This document shows positions 61,036-64,000 of a stretch of 64,000 bases of DNA, one piece after another (the stretch's first letter is position 1; each line of letters opens with the position of its first letter). The DNA is taken from NCBI GenBank assembly GCA_021784595.1, contig JAJYHT010000053.1, positions 1-64,000 on the forward strand, in the 5' to 3' direction. A program made the position numbers and the translations under genes. The notes under the pieces were generated by a model, which did no database searches, was not told the DNA's origin, and saw only the letters and a list, made by a program, of their open reading frames with translations. Source of the DNA: Bacillota bacterium (lineage in GTDB: Bacteria; Bacillota; Sulfobacillia; Sulfobacillales; Sulfobacillaceae).

Positions 61036-63057
61036 TTAATCCTCTATTGGAGGTATATGCGCATTAAACCAATCCACCATGCTTTCCAAACGGTGGATGC
61101 GATGCCAGGGCTTGCCGTCTCTGCTCATGCCGTGAAACTCATTGGGGTAGCGCACAAATTTGACGGGCGCTTTGTTCAAGTACTTGATCGCACTGTAGAG
61201 AATCTCGCCTTGTTCGATGGGGCACCGGAGATCGCCTTCCTGGTGTTCGATTAGGAGTGGGGTGGTGATCTGATCGACGTAGGTAATCGGGCTTTGTTGC
61301 CGGTACCAGTCATCATTTTGCCATGGGGGCACACCGCCCGCCCGGCGCATCCAATGCCAGCCGCCGTCTCCAGTTCCCACCATGGCTCGCCAGTCAACGA
61401 CCGATCGCATGGTGACCCCAGCGCGGAAGCGATCGGTGTGTCCAACAATCCAGTTGGTCATGTATCCACCATAGGACCCGCCCGCAACGCCAAGACGCGT
61501 GGCATCAATCCAAGGGTTTAGGTCCAGCGCCTGGTCCAGGCCCCACATGATGTCCGCATAGTCCAGGTTGCCCCATTCTTTTTGAATCGCCTTGCAAAAT
61601 TCGGCGCCATAGCCTTGCGATCCACGCGGATTCGTGTAGATGACGCCATAGCCATTGGCGGCCAGCCATTGGAATTCGAAGAAGAAGCTTTGAGCATACA
61701 TCATCATGGGTCCGCCATGAATTTCCAAGACGGCGGGATATTGGCGATCGGGCTGAAATTCCGCGGGCTTCATCACCCACCCGTCAATCTCAGGCCCTTG
61801 ATCGGTGTTATAGTGAAACCGCTCCGGTGTGGCTAAGGCGATTTGCTTAAGCAGTGCTGCATTGGGATTGGCTAAAGACTGCTCGGTGCTTGCGGAAAGA
61901 TCCAGCCACACCACCTCGCTGGGGTTGGTAGGCGTGCTGCGAACCAATGCGGCATGGCTCTGGCTCGCGTTTAGCGCATAACTGTAGTTGACCGCGTCCT
62001 GCGCGGTGAGCGTCAGAACAGTTTGGTCTTCAAGGTTCACACGCACTAAATGCGTGGCGCCTCGCTGCGATGTCAAGGTAAAGAGGTGGGTGCCGTCCGT
62101 ACTGAAAATCAACGGACTGCTGCCGCTTCCGATCATGTCAGATAACGATAGGTTGCCAATGGGGAAATCCCAGTGATGGGCCAGGGGAGTGATTACGCCA
62201 CTTTGCCACTGGCATATGTAAAGACTCGGGGTGTCATAACCCCACGCGTCCTCGTGATCTGCGACAAAGACGATTTGATCGCCGTGAGGTGTAAATGCGG
62301 CTTGCCCAACTGACAAAGTGTCATCTGTCAAGGCGCGAGGGGTCGGTGTAGACTCTTGCGACAAATCCAGAAGATACAAGACGCCCTCCGGCCATTGTCG
62401 GTCATAGGCTTGGCCGTAGCGGGATCGCACGAGCAATTTGGTGCCGTCGGGGTGGATGGCCAGACCTGCGTGACGGTAAGGGCCCGAGGTTAATTGTCGT
62501 GGTTGTTGGTCATGCTCCAGGAAAATTTGGACTATATGGGGCCGCTTTTCGTCGTAATATCCCACTCCATCCATTTTATGCGCTAGTTCGCTAATGACTT
62601 TGACATCGCGATTGAATTTGACCCGAGGTTCCTCGCTGTCGGATTCTTGCTGAGTTTTCTCGGGCATGATGCCCATTGCGGATAGTTTGGCAATCGCAAA
62701 AAGGCTCTGGCCATCCGGTGCCCAAATAAACTCAGCAATTCCGCCCTCTATTTTAGACAACTGGCGAGATTCGCCGCCATGTGTCGGCAAAAGCCATATT
62801 TGCGATTGTCCGCTGCGCTCAGACAAAAAGGCCACCCAATGACCGTCTGGGGAAAAGGCGGGATGGGTATCGCTGGGACCCGCCGTGAATACAAACGGAT
62901 CCTGGCCAGGGCGCACAGCCATAAGTTGGCGTCGGTAGCTATTGTCTTTAGGCTGTGCCTGTGATTCTACATAAATCACTAGATCTTCAACTGGAGACAC
63001 TTCTACGCTCCCGTCGAGCCGAAACGCGAATAAATCCTCCGTGGTAAGTACCCGCAT
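61036..63057 (-). CDS. S9-family peptidase (acylaminoacyl-peptidase-like)
   Basis: The N-terminal 400 residues are a beta-propeller of WD40-like/TolB type (PAFSPDGHWVAFLSER). The C-terminal catalytic domain has the nucleophile GGSYGGYMTNW, plus an Asp and HGMSRDGKPWHR with the active His. The enzyme releases acylated residues or dipeptides from short peptides. ATG at 63057 is 6 bases after GGAGG. Length is 673, normal for the family. Confidence 0.92.
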   Translation of the reverse strand: MRVLTTEDLFAFRLDGSVEVSPVEDLVIYVESQAQPKDNSYRRQLMAVRPGQDPFVFTAGPSDTHPAFSPDGHWVAFLSERSGQSQIWLLPTHGGESRQLSKIEGGIAEFIWAPDGQSLFAIAKLSAMGIMPEKTQQESDSEEPRVKFNRDVKVISELAHKMDGVGYYDEKRPHIVQIFLEHDQQPRQLTSGPYRHAGLAIHPDGTKLLVRSRYGQAYDRQWPEGVLYLLDLSQESTPTPRALTDDTLSVGQAAFTPHGDQIVFVADHEDAWGYDTPSLYICQWQSGVITPLAHHWDFPIGNLSLSDMIGSGSSPLIFSTDGTHLFTLTSQRGATHLVRVNLEDQTVLTLTAQDAVNYSYALNASQSHAALVRSTPTNPSEVVWLDLSASTEQSLANPNAALLKQIALATPERFHYNTDQGPEIDGWVMKPAEFQPDRQYPAVLEIHGGPMMMYAQSFFFEFQWLAANGYGVIYTNPRGSQGYGAEFCKAIQKEWGNLDYADIMWGLDQALDLNPWIDATRLGVAGGSYGGYMTNWIVGHTDRFRAGVTMRSVVDWRAMVGTGDGGWHWMRRAGGVPPWQNDDWYRQQSPITYVDQITTPLLIEHQEGDLRCPIEQGEILYSAIKYLNKAPVKFVRYPNEFHGMSRDGKPWHRIHRLESMVDWFNAHIPPIED

Positions 63058-63140
63058 AAAACACCTCCATGTGCTAACATAAACATACATATTCGTCGAG
63101 AAGAGGACAATTCCTGCCTAAACCTAAGGAGGTGCCGCCA

Positions 63141-63653
63141 ATCTCTAACGCTCCCAGCATAGACTTTGCTTCATGGGCTAAACCAGCGGCGGTGGCGGTG
63201 GTGTTGGTTCCGATCCGGCACAGCAATCACATATTGTTGATTCAGCGTCCGGTCACCATGGCAGAGCATGCGGGCCAGATCGCTTGCCCGGGCGGACGTT
63301 TTGATCCTCTCTACGACAAGACGTTGTGCGACACCGCATGCCGCGAAACACAGGAAGAGGTGGGGGTGCAGCTTAACGCATCCTATCATGTGGACACGTT
63401 GTCCCCGGTGTACATACCGCCTACCGGCTATACCATATTGCCTCACGTCTTTTGTCTTAGCACGCTCCCACCCCTTATTTTGTCCCGGGAGGCGGAACAA
63501 GCACATTGGGTGTCCCTAGAAGATCTGCGCCGAGCTCTTGACACGTCGGGTGGATATTCCCGGTATCCCTTGCCTTGGGGCACGGTTTGGGGAGCGACGG
63601 CTCGGATTATTGATGAATTGTTGAATACGCCCTGGGGGAAAGGAATGATTTGA
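63141..63653 (+). CDS. NUDIX hydrolase (CoA pyrophosphatase-like), probable ATC start
   Basis: The NUDIX box is GGRFDPLYDKTLCDTACRET then QEEVGV (G-x5-E-x7-REUXEEXGU form). The N-terminal VAVVLVPIRHSNHILLIQRP and ACPGG blocks fit the NudL/CoA pyrophosphatase type. The GTG at 63132 lies on the ribosome site; the first properly spaced codon is ATC at 63141, 8 bases after GGAGG. The next gene overlaps its stop codon. Confidence 0.85.
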   Translation: MSNAPSIDFASWAKPAAVAVVLVPIRHSNHILLIQRPVTMAEHAGQIACPGGRFDPLYDKTLCDTACRETQEEVGVQLNASYHVDTLSPVYIPPTGYTILPHVFCLSTLPPLILSREAEQAHWVSLEDLRRALDTSGGYSRYPLPWGTVWGATARIIDELLNTPWGKGMI

Positions 63654-64000
63654 TGCCCGATTCACCGCTTGTCATTGAACCCGTTCATGAGATAAGCGAT
63701 CTACAAAAAGTGTTGGACTTGGAAACCCGCGTATGGGAAGGCACGGAGCCGGTTCCGGTGTCGCTGCTGCGGGTATTTGCCCAAGAGGGAGGGCTCGTCC
63801 TCTTGGCATTTTGGGACGGGCAGCCAGCACCTGTGGGGATGGCGGTGGCCTTTTCGGGCAGGCGCCACGGCCAGTGGTATTTGCATTCCCACATGCTGGC
63901 GGTGCTGCCTGCTTTCCGTCGCTTGTCCGTGGGCCGTGCCTTAAAGCATTATCAATTGCAATATGCGGCCGAACATGACATGGAATATGTCGGGTGGACT
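63653..64000 (+). CDS. GNAT-like acetyltransferase, runs off the window end
   Basis: The N-terminal 116 residues are visible. ATG at 63653 overlaps the NUDIX stop codon (TGATG). The segment HSHMLAVLPAFRRLSVGRAL is the acetyl-CoA-binding core, and EYVGWT follows. It resembles COG3375 proteins. The rest is beyond the window. Confidence 0.75.
   Translation, partial: MPDSPLVIEPVHEISDLQKVLDLETRVWEGTEPVPVSLLRVFAQEGGLVLLAFWDGQPAPVGMAVAFSGRRHGQWYLHSHMLAVLPAFRRLSVGRALKHYQLQYAAEHDMEYVGWT

Overview
The window looks like chromosome of a spore-forming, aerobic, acidophilic Firmicute of the Sulfobacillus type. This is an inference from mixed signals: a caa3-type oxidase with cytochrome c domains on two subunits, a Firmicute-type glutamine synthetase, a CsoR-family regulator with persulfide enzymes, a LytS/LytTR pair, a possible spore-protein relative, and strong GGAGG ribosome sites with many GTG/TTG starts. 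No rRNA, tRNA, CRISPR array, intact insertion sequence or phage module was seen.

Layout. 0.1-2.3 kb: a STAND-type ATPase with an HTH tail, split by a one-base frameshift. 2.8-8.2 kb: an acyl-ACP reductase-like gene under a clear promoter, two small orphan genes, then a GntR regulator coupled to an APC permease. 8.3-10.3 kb: glnA and a DUF421 membrane protein. 10.4-17.4 kb: a compact argCJBDGH operon with an operator-like palindrome in front and a strong terminator behind. 17.4-28.1 kb (minus strand): cytochrome oxidase subunits II, I, III and IV-cytochrome c, followed upstream by an oxidase assembly set (FixI-type copper ATPase, UreH-like membrane protein, CtaG, YtkA-like lipoprotein). 28.3-39.2 kb: mostly housekeeping genes (UDG, GNATs, dehydrogenase, HAD, MBL, a Cas4-like Fe-S nuclease, OsmC, YchF, HemL, Lgt, L,D-transpeptidase, MoaD, MoaE). 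39.2-44.9 kb: an acyl-CoA synthetase flanked by the two halves of a LytS/LytTR system, whose kinase lies in an operon with a nicotinamidase. 45.1-48 kb: an APC permease and a PRK06851-like protein that has lost both P-loops.

48.1-51.3 kb is the most interesting segment. Two convergent genes, a small glutaredoxin and a protein disulfide oxidoreductase, each carry an in-frame TGA exactly where the first cysteine of the redox CxxC should be (T-P-T-U-P-x-C). A plausible bacterial SECIS hairpin follows each TGA, and the two genes share one bidirectional terminator. Next to them are a tandem rhodanese, an ETHE1-like persulfide dioxygenase, a CsoR-family repressor with an unusual cysteine position, a CsoR/CstR-type operator palindrome in the divergent promoter, and a DUF302 protein. 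Together they suggest a reactive-sulfur (persulfide) detoxification and redox module that uses selenocysteine.

51.4-64 kb: FAD oxidoreductase, ECF sigma and anti-sigma pair, CAP-domain secreted protein, alpha/beta hydrolase, FMN glutamate-synthase-like protein, a Sat-CysC fusion divergent from a PAPS-type sulfotransferase, S9 peptidase, NUDIX hydrolase and a GNAT that runs off the end. Three genes appear to start at near-cognate codons (ACG, ATT, ATC), each 8 nt after a GGAGG. TGA is the ordinary stop for many genes here, so genetic-code reassignment does not explain the two in-frame TGAs.
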